From NCBI GenBank assembly GCA_021324465.1, contig JAJPJB010000081.1, positions 1-40,997 of the forward strand: DNA of 40,997 bases, read 5' to 3'. Made by a program: the position numbers and the translations under genes. The notes beneath the pieces were generated by a model. The model did no database searches, was not told where the DNA came from, and saw only the letters and a program-made list of their open reading frames with translations. This stretch comes from Hyphomicrobiaceae bacterium (lineage in GTDB: Bacteria > Pseudomonadota > Alphaproteobacteria > Rhizobiales > Xanthobacteraceae). This document shows, piece by piece, positions 7,340 through 16,620 of this stretch (positions are counted from its first letter, which is position 1; each line of letters begins with the position of its first letter).

Positions 7340-8358
7340 GCAAAGCCTCCGTCGGCATAAACGTCCGTGGTGAGGATTTCGGCCGGCGGCATCGGCGCGG
7401 CCTTGCACTTCTCCGTCGCCTCGTCGACCTTCCGCTTCGCCTCGGTTTCGATTGCGACGATGACGTCGTCACTGACGCCGAATTGTCTGAGGCGCTCGCG
7501 ATAGATTTTGATCGGGTCGCGCTCCTTCCACCTTTCCAATTCGCCCTCGGGCCGGTATTTGGCCGGGTCGGCACGCGAGTGGCCGCTATGGCGATAGGTC
7601 AGGCACTCGATCAAAGACGGCCCATCGCCGGCGCGCGCCTTATCGTAAGCTTCGCTTGCGGTCCGGTAAACGATATCGGCATCGTTGCCGTCGATCACAA
7701 TGCGCGGCAGGCCGTAAGCAGCGGCGCGATCGGCGGCCGGATTTTTCACCGCGGTGACATCGGCGATTGGCGTATATTCCATGTAGAGATTGTTCTCGCA
7801 GACGAAGATCACGGGCAGTTTCCACACTGCGGCCAAATTCAACGCCTCATGGAAAGCGCCGATATTGGTGGTGCCGTCGCCAAAGAAACAGACCGAGACG
7901 TCCTTCTGACCTTTGTACTGCGCGCGCCAGGCTGCGCCGCAGGCGATCGGCAGATGCGCACCGATAATGGCATAAGAGCCCATGATCCCGTGGTCGGCCG
8001 AGGTCAGATGCATCGAGCCGCCTTTGCCGCGCATCAGACCGTTGTCGCGCTGCATCAATTCGCCAAGCACCTGTTCGATCGGCACGCCGCGCGCGAGCGT
8101 GTGCGCATGACCGCGATAGGTGCAGAACGAAAGATCGCCCGGCTTCATCGCGGCGGCGCAGCCCGCGGCGACCGCTTCCTGGCCGAGCGACAGATGGCTC
8201 GTGCCCTTCACCAGATTCTGCAGGAACAGGTCGAAGGCGCGCTGCTCGGCCTCTCTGATCTCGACCTGCATGCGATACATGCGCAGCCGCGTTTCTTCGC
8301 CGATATCATCGTTCAGCTGAGCATTGGGCGCGAGCGCGCGGTCCTCGAGCTTGGCCAT
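7327..8358 (-). CDS. 2-oxoacid/acetoin dehydrogenase E1 component, alpha subunit
   Basis: 343-residue thiamine-diphosphate-dependent alpha subunit. The thiamine-binding motif runs from GDG (160-162) to NN (189-190) with the usual spacing of about 28 residues. YRGHAHTLARG (81-91) and GKGGSMHLTSADHGIMGSYAIIGAHLPIACGAA (111-143) are diagnostic of the pyruvate/acetoin E1-alpha family, as is TYRHSGHSRADPAKYR. The ATG at 8358 is preceded by AAGGATT. It is the first gene of the leftward set, so the promoter probably lies in the 231-base gap facing the DUF6460 gene. It catalyses decarboxylation or cleavage of the substrate and reductive acylation of E2. Confidence 0.92.
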   Translation of the reverse strand: MAKLEDRALAPNAQLNDDIGEETRLRMYRMQVEIREAEQRAFDLFLQNLVKGTSHLSLGQEAVAAGCAAAMKPGDLSFCTYRGHAHTLARGVPIEQVLGELMQRDNGLMRGKGGSMHLTSADHGIMGSYAIIGAHLPIACGAAWRAQYKGQKDVSVCFFGDGTTNIGAFHEALNLAAVWKLPVIFVCENNLYMEYTPIADVTAVKNPAADRAAAYGLPRIVIDGNDADIVYRTASEAYDKARAGDGPSLIECLTYRHSGHSRADPAKYRPEGELERWKERDPIKIYRERLRQFGVSDDVIVAIETEAKRKVDEATEKCKAAPMPPAEILTTDVYADGGFAWRN

Positions 8359-8589
8359 GAATAATCCTTGGCATTATCCTTGGGCTTGCCCCCTAGACCA
8401 GGGGCGGCCCGCAACTTAGCGCCAGTTGCAAAGGCGAGGCAATGTCATCCGGGCGGCCAACCGGCGCCGGGTTCTGGTCGCTTTCCCGCTCACCGGGGAT
8501 CGGCGGTGGGCGGCATTCCCGAACGGGCGGGCGAAGCTTGCGCGTCGCCGATCAAGTTCCTAATTGAGCCGAGCACGCGGGAGATTCAG

Positions 8590-8922
8590 ATGAGCCAGCA
8601 GTCATTGGAATCACAGAAGGTCGGTCCCCAGGCGGACCGGCAATCAGGGCCGCAGGACTACATTCACCGCTTCTTTGGCGGTCCGCCCCTCGCCGTGATC
8701 GGCCGGTTGGTTCTATTGTCGATCCTGGTCGGCGTCATTCTCGCGGCGCTCGGCCTCGATCCCTGGAATATCATCGAGTCGGTGCAGCGGCTGCTACTGC
8801 GGCTATGGGATATGGGCTTCGACGCCGTGCGCTGGCTCTGGCGTTATTTCCTGCTCGGCGCGGTTATCGTTGTGCCGATCTGGTTCCTCACGCGACTTGC
8901 CAAGGCGCCACGCGGACTTTGA
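8590..8922 (+). CDS. DUF6460 inner-membrane protein
   Basis: 110-residue membrane protein with two predicted transmembrane helices (about 36-56 and 83-102). The block GLDPWNIIESVQRLLLRLWDMGFDAVRWLWRYFLLGAVIVVPIW is the conserved signature of DUF6460, known from Rhizobiales; function unknown. A longer frame runs back to 8368, but the ATG at 8590 has GGGAGA upstream and begins where the family begins. It diverges from the E1-alpha gene and is convergent with the DUF4167 gene. Confidence 0.82.
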   Translation: MSQQSLESQKVGPQADRQSGPQDYIHRFFGGPPLAVIGRLVLLSILVGVILAALGLDPWNIIESVQRLLLRLWDMGFDAVRWLWRYFLLGAVIVVPIWFLTRLAKAPRGL

Positions 8923-8993
8923 TCCGTCCTTCCGGGCGCCGCGCGGAGCCCGTCATCAAGCCGCATGCGGCGCGCCGACGCGGGCGGCAAGCT

Positions 8994-9713
8994 TTATTCG
9001 TCGCGGTGGCCGGGCGGGGTGTCGTTGTCCCCGGACAGGGAGTGATCGACAGCGTGGTCGCGCGGGCCATTGCCGCGATGTCGCCGTCGACGCCGATGCA
9101 GCGGGAAGCGGTCGGGTGAACCGTCATAGCCGTTCTGACCATTGCCGCCTTGGTTCTGCTGCGCCGGAGGCTGATATTGCGGTTGGCCTCCCGTGATGAA
9201 GGACGGCAGCCGGTCGATGTCGCTGTCGTTGACCGGCACATTGTGCTGCGGTCGCTGCTGATAGGACTGCGGCTGCGACTGTTGCGGCTGGAATTGCTGC
9301 GGCTGAGGTTGCTGCTCGCGCGGATAGAACGGTTGCTCGCGCGGCGCGAAAGGCTCGCCTCCCATGCTCGGCTGATCGCTGTCACCCTCGTCATAATCGT
9401 CCTCGGCGGCATTGCCGCGCATTTCGACCGGCTGCTGCTGATAATAGGGCTGCGTCTGGCGAAGCTGTTCCTGCGCCGCCGCGATCAGGCGGAAATAGTG
9501 CTCGGCGTGCTGATAGTAGTTTTCGGCTGCAATCGGATCTCCGGAACTTTGTGCGTCGCGCGCGAGCTGCAGATATTTCTCGGCGATGTGGGACGCCGTG
9601 CCGCGGATTTTTACATCCGGCCCGTTCGACTCGTACATACGCGACAGCGGATTCTGATGATGGCCGCCTTTACGGTTGCGACCGCGCATACGTTTATTCT
9701 GACCGTTTCTCAT
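8994..9713 (-). CDS. DUF4167 domain protein, Gln-rich
   Basis: 239-residue protein of the alphaproteobacterial DUF4167 family. The N-terminus is strongly basic (MRNGQNKRMRGRNRKG), followed by the conserved segment SNGPDVKIRGTASHIAEKYLQLARDAQSSGDPIAAENYYQHAEHYFRLI (29-77). The remainder is low-complexity, with many Gln/Pro repeats (about 85-190) and a basic His/Arg patch near the end. The basic head suggests nucleic-acid or ribosome contact, which is inference. It lies downstream of prfA-prmC, where the family is commonly found in Rhizobiales, but 648 bases separate it from prmC here, so it probably has its own promoter. Confidence 0.88.
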   Translation of the reverse strand: MRNGQNKRMRGRNRKGGHHQNPLSRMYESNGPDVKIRGTASHIAEKYLQLARDAQSSGDPIAAENYYQHAEHYFRLIAAAQEQLRQTQPYYQQQPVEMRGNAAEDDYDEGDSDQPSMGGEPFAPREQPFYPREQQPQPQQFQPQQSQPQSYQQRPQHNVPVNDSDIDRLPSFITGGQPQYQPPAQQNQGGNGQNGYDGSPDRFPLHRRRRRHRGNGPRDHAVDHSLSGDNDTPPGHRDE

Positions 9714-10361
9714 GATTAGCTGTTCCGCAATCCCCTTACTTGCGGCGGCACTGCTGCCGCCGCTTCGTGGTCACCTGATGTCATTCAAAGCGCCATACCG
9801 GCCAGGACTCCAAAAAGACTGGCCGGACAAAGACTGTTTTAAGGTCCTCTCAAGGCCCGCATGATTACGAACCGCTTCCACAAACCCCCTCGTGAACGTC
9901 ACGAACCCTTCAGCAAGTCGCGCACCCCCGATGATAGACTCTTAACTCCACGCGCGACTGTCGCGCAGCCTTGCCGAAAAACAGATAATGGTCACTGCCT
10001 GAACCTTGGCGGTCTGAATCTCGCGATCACGTCTGCCGTCCAATTCGGCCTTCGCTATCCCGCTTCTGCTTGCCAGCTTTCGCTTGACTATCTGGCCTGT
10101 CCGTATGGACCTGTCGTTATGGCCTATATCTATCCGGCCCGCGCTGCCAACCTCTGGAAGCCTATTTTCGGGAGCCAAGCTCTCCGGAGCAACCGCCCTT
10201 GGCGCAACACTCTCCGGGGTCTTGCTCCACCCCTTCACGGCGACGCGGCGCCCTCATTTAGGGCCGATTCCGTGAGTGCAAGCTAGTCGGTTCCGACCAA
10301 CATTCCAAGTGTTTTTTGCCAGACCGGTTCTGCTTTTTTGCCGGGCCCCAATACGCGCGCG
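9714..10361. other. Long intergenic region downstream of prmC
   Basis: 648 bases between the prmC stop and the DUF4167 start, both genes leftward. It contains a 9+9 base hairpin at 9742-9763 (GCGGCGGCA / TGCCGCCGC), which would lie in the DUF4167 5' leader. A 7-base inverted pair GGAGCAA (10186-10192) / TTGCTCC (10222-10228) and T-runs at about 10311-10340 are also present. A 141-codon frame crosses it rightward (9861-10286), but it has no ribosome-binding site and no family resemblance, and I do not call it. No tRNA-like fold is seen. Confidence 0.6.
9742..9763 (-). promoter_or_regulatory. Hairpin in the leader of the DUF4167 gene
   Basis: Perfect 9-base arms GCGGCGGCA and TGCCGCCGC with a 4-base loop, ending 29 bases upstream of the DUF4167 start codon. 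There is no T-tract after it on the minus strand, so termination is unlikely; a translational or stability role is possible. Repetitive GCC/GGC triplets make chance folding easy. Confidence 0.3.
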
Positions 10362-11252
10362 TCATGCGCATTTTTCCGCGACGAGGGCGCGTGGCACGCC
10401 GTTAAGATCGGGACGCGGCGGCTGCAGCGCAAGACCTGCGGCGGCAAATAATCCGGTCACCGGCTCGGCCTGGTTAATCCCAATCTCAACAACCATCGCA
10501 CCGCCGACACCGAGCAATGCAGGTACTGCGGCGGCAATTGCCCGATAAAACTCAAGCCCATCGGCTCCGCCATCGAGCGCGGCGCGGGGATCGAAAAGCC
10601 GCACCTCTGGCGAAAGTGCGGCGATATCAGCCGAGGGGATATAGGGCGGGTTGGAGACGATAAGATCGAACGGTCCGCACAGGGCGGCTGCGAGATCGCA
10701 CGCAACAAAGCGAGCGCGCCGCAGACCGAGTTGTCGGGCGTTGTGACGCGCTACTGCAAGGGCGCGCGGATCACGATCGGTGCCGATACCGAGGGCATTG
10801 TCGAGCTCGCTCAGGAGCGCAAGCACAATGGCGCCCGAGCCGGTGCCAAGATCGGCGATACGCAGCTCGCGCCGACGCGGCCCGTGACGATCAACGGCCG
10901 CAAGCGCCGCCTCCACCACCGTTTCGGTCTCCGGTCGCGGCACCAGAGTCGCGTCATTGATGTGCAGATTGAGGCCCCAAAACTCCTTCATGCCAACGAT
11001 CCGCGCCACCGGCTCGCGCGCCAGCCGGCGCCGTGTCAGCGCGGCAATCGCGTTCGCCTCGGACGCGCTCAAAAGGCGCGTGGCGGAGGCGGCCAAAGCG
11101 GCGTGATCGAGCCCGAGGGCATGACCGACAAGGACCCGCGCATCGAGCTGCGGCGATTCGACCCCTGAGGCGCGAAATTCTTCCGCCCAGGCCCGCCGTG
11201 CCGCATCGATCGTGCGCGCCTGCGAGGTCGCCACGCCAGCGCCGGCCGGCAT
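10362..11252 (-). CDS. prmC: Peptide chain release factor N5-glutamine methyltransferase
   Basis: 296-residue SAM-dependent enzyme that methylates the Gln of the GGQ motif in release factors. An N-terminal helical PrmC domain (about 12-85) is followed by a Rossmann methyltransferase with ADLGTGSGAIVLALL (133-147) and the substrate-Gln-binding NPPYIP (201-206), the signature of the family. The start codon overlaps the prfA stop by one base (TGATG), so translation is coupled to that of its substrate RF1, a common arrangement. Confidence 0.96.
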   Translation of the reverse strand: MPAGAGVATSQARTIDAARRAWAEEFRASGVESPQLDARVLVGHALGLDHAALAASATRLLSASEANAIAALTRRRLAREPVARIVGMKEFWGLNLHINDATLVPRPETETVVEAALAAVDRHGPRRRELRIADLGTGSGAIVLALLSELDNALGIGTDRDPRALAVARHNARQLGLRRARFVACDLAAALCGPFDLIVSNPPYIPSADIAALSPEVRLFDPRAALDGGADGLEFYRAIAAAVPALLGVGGAMVVEIGINQAEPVTGLFAAAGLALQPPRPDLNGVPRALVAEKCA

Positions 11253-12325
11253 CAGGCTTCCTCCGCCGCGAGCTGCGCCGCCTGATGCTCCGCGACGAGC
11301 GCATCGATGATTTCGCCGAGCGCCTCGCCCTCCATGATTTGCGGCAGCTTGTAGAGCGTGAAATTGATACGATGGTCGGTCACGCGGCCCTGCGGGTAAT
11401 TATATGTGCGAATGCGCTCGGAGCGGTCGCCGGTGCCGACCTGGCCGCGGCGCTCGGCGGCGCGCGCGGCTTCTTGTTTCTGGCGCTCGAGATCGTAGAG
11501 CCGGGTGCGCAGCACCGCCATGGCTTTGTAGCGGTTGCGATGCTGCGAACGGTCCTCCTGCATCATGACAACAATGCCGGTGGGAATATGCGTAATGCGA
11601 ACCGCCGATTCGGTCTTGTTGACATGCTGACCGCCGGCGCCGCTCGAGCGCAGCGTGTCGATCTTCAAATCCGCGTCGTCAATCTCCGCATCAATCTCCT
11701 GCGCTTCCGGCAGGACCGCCACCGTCGCCGTCGAGGTGTGGATGCGCCCTGACGCTTCGGTATCGGGCACGCGTTGCACGCGATGCACGCCGGATTCGTA
11801 TTTCAGCTTGGCGAAGGCGCCGCGACCGCGAATTTCGGCGATGATCTCCTTGTAGCCGCCCATCGCGCCTTCGCTTGCGGTCACGATCTCGACCTTCCAG
11901 CCCTGTTGGGCGGCATAGCGCTCGTACATGCGAAACAGGTCGCCGGCGAACAGGGCCGCTTCATCGCCGCCGGTGCCGGCGCGTATCTCGAGGATGACGT
12001 TGCGCTCGTCCATGGCGTCCTTGGGCAGCAGCGCAAGCCGCAATTGCTGCTCGAGCGCCGCGCGGCGCGCCTCGAGATCAGGCCGTTCAGCCTCCGCGAT
12101 CGAGCGCATCTCGGCGTCGGTTGTCGGATCGGCGATCAGGCTGGCAAGGTCGTCGAGCTCGCGTTGCGCGGCGCGATAGGACTTGACCGCTTCGACGACC
12201 GGCGTCAGTTCGGCAAATTCGCGCGATAGTCTTACATAGATTTCCGGCGGCAACACGCCGGAGAGATCGCGTTCCAGCGCCGCATGCCGGGCGACGACCG
12301 CATTGAGTTTTTGATCAGGTAGCAT
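11252..12325 (-). CDS. prfA: Peptide chain release factor 1
   Basis: 357-residue RF1, which ends translation at UAA and UAG. The tripeptide anticodon region reads PDT (187-189, family PxT, as opposed to SPF of RF2) in [18 protein letters not shown]. The catalytic GGQ is at 231-233 in [17 protein letters not shown]. The length is normal and the ATG at 12325 is preceded by GAAGG. Upstream is ptsP (gap of 96 bases); downstream is prmC with a one-base overlap. Confidence 0.97.
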   Translation of the reverse strand: MLPDQKLNAVVARHAALERDLSGVLPPEIYVRLSREFAELTPVVEAVKSYRAAQRELDDLASLIADPTTDAEMRSIAEAERPDLEARRAALEQQLRLALLPKDAMDERNVILEIRAGTGGDEAALFAGDLFRMYERYAAQQGWKVEIVTASEGAMGGYKEIIAEIRGRGAFAKLKYESGVHRVQRVPDTEASGRIHTSTATVAVLPEAQEIDAEIDDADLKIDTLRSSGAGGQHVNKTESAVRITHIPTGIVVMMQEDRSQHRNRYKAMAVLRTRLYDLERQKQEAARAAERRGQVGTGDRSERIRTYNYPQGRVTDHRINFTLYKLPQIMEGEALGEIIDALVAEHQAAQLAAEEA

Positions 12326-12421
12326 CGCCTTCGTTTCGCAAGGAGCCGGTTGGTCGCGCAGCCGGCCGGACGCCTGCCTTTCGGATACGACGTATTTGGC
12401 TCTCAGGTATGACTTATTGGC

Positions 12422-14689
12422 CTATATCTGCAAGCCGCTCGCCGCCGCGAATTTTTCCAGTTGCGTCCGAATCGGAATGCTCTGATTCGGCTTTTCGATC
12501 AGGGGGCGGAGAAAATCGGCGGTGTTGCGGCAGTTGACATCGAGCAACATCGCCTTGACCGGTCCGATCGCCGATGGCGTCAGCGACAGGGAGCGGTAGC
12601 CGATGCCGACCAAAGCCAGCGCGCCGATCGGCTGCGAAGCCATCTCGCCGCACAAAGTGACCGGCTTGCCGTGCTCGCGCGCCTTGTCGACGATCTCCTT
12701 GAGTGCACGCAATACCGGCGCCGAGATCGCATCGAAGCGGTTTGACACCCGCGGATTGCCGCGGTCGATCGCATAGAGGAATTGCACCAGATCGTTGGAG
12801 CCGACCGAGAGGAAATCGACCCGTTCCAACAACTCATCGAGCTGATAGAGCAGCGATGGCACCTCGACCATGCTGCCCACTTCCACTTGATCAGGCAGCT
12901 TGTGGCCGTGGCGGCGCAGATGGGTCAGCTCGCGTTCGACGAGCTCCTTGGCCTGATCGAATTCCTGGACCGTGGAAATCATCGGGAACATGATCTTCAG
13001 CGCGCGACTGCCGGCAGCCCGCAACAGGGCGCGCAGCTGCGTACGCAACAGCCCCGGCCGATCGAGCCCGAGCCGGATCGCACGCCAGCCTAGCGCCGGG
13101 TTCTCCTCCTCCTCATTGCGCATGTAGGGCAGCACCTTGTCGCCGCCGATATCCAAGGTACGGAAGGTCACCGGCTTTTCGCCCGCCGCGTCGAGCACCG
13201 AGCGATAGAGCGCATATTGCTCACTGGTGCGCGGGAAACTTGGCGCCACCATGAATTGCAGCTCGGTGCGGAACAGGCCGATCCCGCCGGCGCCGGTATC
13301 GGTGATATGCGGCAGGTCGACGCTCAGGCCGGCATTGAGCAGGAGCTGTATTTCCTCGCCATCCTTTGTGATGCACGGCCTGTCGCGCAGCGCCTGATAT
13401 TGCTGCTGCCGACGGGCGCGCAGCCGCACGCGCTCGGCATAGGCTGCTTCCATGTCAGGCAGCGGCCGGATGTGCAGATCGCCGGTCGAGCCGTCGACAA
13501 TGATGGCGTCGCCGGGATCGGCAAGGCCAGTCGCATTGTCGATCTCACCCACCGCAGGAATGCCGAGAGCGCGCGCGACAATCGTGACATGCGAATGCGG
13601 CCCGCCCTCCTCCAGGACAAGGCCGCGCAGCCGCTTGCGATCATAGTCGAGCAGCGCCGCCGGACCCATCGAGCGGGCGACCACGATCGCGTTTTCCGGC
13701 AGGCTCTCGCGCGCGGGCGCGTGATCGCGGCCGGTGAGCTGCCGCATCAGCCGGTTGGCCAGGTCGTCGAGATCGTGCAGGCGCTCGCGCAGATACGGAT
13801 CGGTCTGTCGCAGCATGCGCGCGCGCGTATCGGATTGCACGCGCTCGACCGCGGCCTCCGCAGTGAGCCCGGTCATCACCGCCTCTTCGAGCTTGTGCAC
13901 CCAGCCGCGGTCATAGGCGAACATGCGATAGGCTTCGAGCACGTCGCGATGCTCGCCGCCATCGACCACGTCGCCGTGTTCGAGCAGCTGGTCGAGGCTC
14001 GAGCGCAGCGTCTCGACAGCGCTGCGCAGATGCTCAAGTTCCTTTGGCACGTCGTCGGCGATGAAATTGGTGACGACGACGCGCGGCTCGTGCAGCACGA
14101 CATGACCGAGCGCAATGCCTTCGCTGAGCGCCGAGCCCTTGAGATGAACCGAACGTCGCGCCGCAGGCTCGGCGCCGGGCAGCGCCAGCGCCGACAATTC
14201 GCCGGACGCGATCATCTCCGCCAAAACCATGGCGGTGGTCTGCAGCGCCTCGACTTCCTCTTCAGAATAGGTGCGCCGCGCCCGGTTCTGCACGACCAGA
14301 ACGCCAAGCGTATTGCCGGCACGCAAAATCGGCACGCCGAGGAAGGAATGGTAGATCTCTTCGCCGGTCTCCGGCCGGTAGGAGAAGGCCGGATGTGCCT
14401 GCGCGTTCGACAGGTTGATCGGGCTTGCTTGGCTGGCGACGAGGCCGACCAGGCCTTCGTCGGATTTCATGACGGTGCGATGCACCGCATCGCGGTTGAG
14501 GCCTTCCGTGGCGTAGAGTTCTAGCGTGGAGTCGACGCGCAGCACATAGACGGAGCACACCTCCGCCACCATATTCGCAGCGATCAGCACCACAATCTTG
14601 TCAAGGCGTTCCTGCGCGCTGACCGGCTCCGCCATCACTTCGCGAAGTCGGCGCAACAACACGCGCGGACCACCGAGCGCGCCGCGCAT
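12422..14689 (-). CDS. ptsP: Phosphoenolpyruvate-protein phosphotransferase of the nitrogen PTS (EI-Ntr)
   Basis: 755-residue EI-Ntr, which passes phosphate from PEP to NPr in the regulatory nitrogen PTS. An N-terminal GAF domain (about 30-165, the sensor that separates EI-Ntr from sugar EI) is followed by the PEP-utiliser N-terminal and swivelling domains, with the phosphorylated His367 in GGPHSHVTIVAR. The C-terminal PEP-binding barrel has FRTLDIGGDKVLPY, GLFRTE and the catalytic Cys680 in LCGEMA. I start at the ATG at 14689, with GAGGGA upstream, giving MRGALGGPRVLLRRLREVM as in relatives; the longer frame begins with TTG at 14743 and lacks such a site. GAF ligands in some relatives include glutamine; here this is inference. 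Confidence 0.95.
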   Translation of the reverse strand: MRGALGGPRVLLRRLREVMAEPVSAQERLDKIVVLIAANMVAEVCSVYVLRVDSTLELYATEGLNRDAVHRTVMKSDEGLVGLVASQASPINLSNAQAHPAFSYRPETGEEIYHSFLGVPILRAGNTLGVLVVQNRARRTYSEEEVEALQTTAMVLAEMIASGELSALALPGAEPAARRSVHLKGSALSEGIALGHVVLHEPRVVVTNFIADDVPKELEHLRSAVETLRSSLDQLLEHGDVVDGGEHRDVLEAYRMFAYDRGWVHKLEEAVMTGLTAEAAVERVQSDTRARMLRQTDPYLRERLHDLDDLANRLMRQLTGRDHAPARESLPENAIVVARSMGPAALLDYDRKRLRGLVLEEGGPHSHVTIVARALGIPAVGEIDNATGLADPGDAIIVDGSTGDLHIRPLPDMEAAYAERVRLRARRQQQYQALRDRPCITKDGEEIQLLLNAGLSVDLPHITDTGAGGIGLFRTELQFMVAPSFPRTSEQYALYRSVLDAAGEKPVTFRTLDIGGDKVLPYMRNEEEENPALGWRAIRLGLDRPGLLRTQLRALLRAAGSRALKIMFPMISTVQEFDQAKELVERELTHLRRHGHKLPDQVEVGSMVEVPSLLYQLDELLERVDFLSVGSNDLVQFLYAIDRGNPRVSNRFDAISAPVLRALKEIVDKAREHGKPVTLCGEMASQPIGALALVGIGYRSLSLTPSAIGPVKAMLLDVNCRNTADFLRPLIEKPNQSIPIRTQLEKFAAASGLQI

Positions 14690-14879
14690 GGGTCCCTCGG
14701 GCGTGGCTTTGGCCGGAGCGTTGCCGCTCAAGGCCTCAATCAAAGAGGAATTCGCCTGGGTCCCGGCCCGCGGCGATCGTTCCCAAGCCTATATCGAATG
14801 CGCTAGGCAAACCGCAAGCCAGAGCCCCGGTTGCGGCGGGAAATTCCCGTTATCGCCATTGTGCGTTGCAGCGAGCGAC

Positions 14880-14910
14880 GATAAAGCGGCCGCTAAGGTG
14901 CCGCTTTATC
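14880..14910 (-). terminator. Inverted repeat across the lysC stop codon
   Basis: Perfect 11-base arms GATAAAGCGGC (14880-14890) and GCCGCTTTATC (14900-14910) with a 9-base loop. The upstream arm encodes the last lysC codons (Asp-Lys-Ala-Ala) and the stop TAG is in the loop. On the minus strand the distal arm ends in CTTTATC, a weak U-rich end, so a rho-independent terminator or a 3'-end stabiliser for lysC mRNA is plausible. Confidence 0.5.
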
Positions 14911-16152
14911 CAGCCCATAAAGCGAATGGAGCGTGCGGACCGCAAGCTCGGTAAAAGCCGCGTCAATCAGAAGCGAAAACTTTATCTCCGAAGTGGTGAT
15001 GGCGCGGATATTGATGGAGCGCTCCGCCAGCGCACTGAAGGCCTTTGCCGCAACGCCGGCATGGCTGCGCATACCGATGCCAATAACGGAAATCTTCGCG
15101 ACGTCTGTGGCGCCGTCGAGCCGGGCATAGCCGATCGCCGACCGCGCTTTGGCGACGACATCGAGCGAACGCTGGTAGTCTGCCGCGGGCACGGTGAAGG
15201 TCAGGTCCGTGGTTTTGCCATCCGCCGAGACGTTCTGCACGATCATATCGACGTTGATATTGGCTTCAGCGAGCGGGCCAAAAATCGCCGCAGCGACCCC
15301 CGGCTTGTCGAGGACTTCACGGACCGAAATTTGCGCCTCATCTCTGGAGAAGGCGATGCCGGTGACAGTCTGTTGTTCCATGATCTCCCCCTCGTCGCAG
15401 ATCAGGGTTCCAGGCGGGCTATCGTGCGGGTCGATGTCTTGCGGCCGATCGAAGCTCGAACGCACAAAGATGCGCACATTGTGCACCATGCCGAGTTCGA
15501 CCGAACGGACCTGCAGCACTTTGGCGCCGAGCGAGGCAAGTTCCAGCATTTCCTCGAAGGCAACCTTGTCGAGCCGGCGCGCCCGCGGCACGACGCGCGG
15601 GTCGGTCGTGTAGACGCCGTCAACGTCCGTATAGATATCGCAGCGGTCGGCCCGAATTGCGGCCGCGATCGCGACTGCAGACGTATCGGATCCGCCGCGG
15701 CCAAGCGTGGTGAGGCGGCCGGTCTCCTTGTGCAGGCCCTGGAAACCGGCCACGACGGCCACTTCCTTGCGCTCCTTGAAACGGCGAACCAGTTCGGCAC
15801 CATTGATCTCGATAATGCGGGCCGCGCCGTGCGCATTGTCAGTCAGAATCGGAACTTGCCAGCCCTGCCAGGAGCGCGCGTTGATCCCCAACCCTTCGAG
15901 CACGATAGTGAGCAGGCCGGCGGTCACTTGTTCGCCCGAGGCGACGACCGCATCGTATTCGCGCGCATCATGCAAGGCCGCGGCCTCACGGCACCATTCG
16001 ATCAGCTTATTGGTCGTGCCCGCCATCGCGGAGACCACCACCGCGACCTCATGGCCGGCGTCAACCTCGCGCTTGACGTGAAGCGCCACGTTGCGGATGC
16101 GGTCGATATCGGCAACCGACGTGCCGCCAAATTTCATGACGAGCCGAGCCAT
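14893..16152 (-). CDS. lysC: Aspartate kinase
   Basis: 419-residue aspartokinase, the first step of the Lys/Thr/Met and diaminopimelate pathway. It begins MARLVMKFGGTSVAD, with the ATP-site KFGGTS. TTLGRGGSDTSAVAIAAAI and the DVDGVYTTDPR segment are typical, and two C-terminal ACT domains (about 270-419) give feedback control. The frame is open to 16314, but the family N-terminus fixes the ATG at 16152; an ATG at 16176 is possible and neither has a strong ribosome-binding site. It precedes ptsP by about 200 bases, as in many Rhizobiales. An inverted repeat covers its stop codon. Confidence 0.96.
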   Translation of the reverse strand: MARLVMKFGGTSVADIDRIRNVALHVKREVDAGHEVAVVVSAMAGTTNKLIEWCREAAALHDAREYDAVVASGEQVTAGLLTIVLEGLGINARSWQGWQVPILTDNAHGAARIIEINGAELVRRFKERKEVAVVAGFQGLHKETGRLTTLGRGGSDTSAVAIAAAIRADRCDIYTDVDGVYTTDPRVVPRARRLDKVAFEEMLELASLGAKVLQVRSVELGMVHNVRIFVRSSFDRPQDIDPHDSPPGTLICDEGEIMEQQTVTGIAFSRDEAQISVREVLDKPGVAAAIFGPLAEANINVDMIVQNVSADGKTTDLTFTVPAADYQRSLDVVAKARSAIGYARLDGATDVAKISVIGIGMRSHAGVAAKAFSALAERSINIRAITTSEIKFSLLIDAAFTELAVRTLHSLYGLDKAAP

Positions 16153-16620
16153 GGTGTCAGGTATTCGCGCGCTCATGTGAAAGTGCGCCGGCTGCCACAA
16201 ACATCTACCGGCGCGAAAGGGCGCGTATTCATAACGGCGCGGTCCGCCACGGGCAATATAGTCCAATGAATGGCTTCCGCGGCGCTCGTTGCGAGCTGCG
16301 GCGAGCAAGGACAAAGCTACTTGAGCGCATCAGAGCGCGTGAAGCCGGACGGGTGGAATATAAAGATAGACTTGATGTTCCGATCAGTCGTCTTGACTTG
16401 GCCGCCGCGCATGTCTTGGCTGGACTGCCTCGCTTAGACTGGCAGCGGCGCCCATCATTGCGGACCAAAAAGCAACCCAAAGCAGGGCGGGCATGACCAT
16501 TCTCCTCCACGGGGTCGGTCGCTTCTCATCGCCGAACGGACAACGATTTCATTTGCGTCACAGTTCCGGCGATACGCCGCGGCAAGTTCCCGATTTGGGC
16601 AAAAAAATAGGCGTGAGCAT
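16153..16620. other. Intergenic region between lysC and 3-hydroxyacyl-CoA dehydrogenase
   Basis: 468 bases between divergent genes. Short frames run through it on both strands (for example 16266-16496 rightward) without ribosome-binding sites or family resemblance. It should contain the promoters of both flanking genes, but I cannot point to a clear -35/-10 pair. Nothing else is seen. Confidence 0.55.

Noticed and set aside
9861-10286. 141-codon rightward frame in the prmC-DUF4167 gap
   Set aside because: No ribosome-binding site, mixed composition without domains, and no resemblance to a known family. High GC gives long chance frames.
11250-11254. TGATG overlap of prfA and prmC as a novel coupling signal
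   Set aside because: A stop/start overlap between these two genes is common in bacteria and needs no new explanation.
13217-14524. 435-codon rightward frame opposite ptsP
   Set aside because: It is the antisense shadow of ptsP; the ptsP motifs are complete and the + strand translation has no domain.
14690-14743. TTG start of ptsP that adds 18 residues
   Set aside because: No ribosome-binding site, and the ATG at 14689 has GAGGGA upstream and fits the family N-terminus.
16266-16496. 76-codon rightward frame after lysC
   Set aside because: Arg-rich composition without ribosome-binding site or family match.
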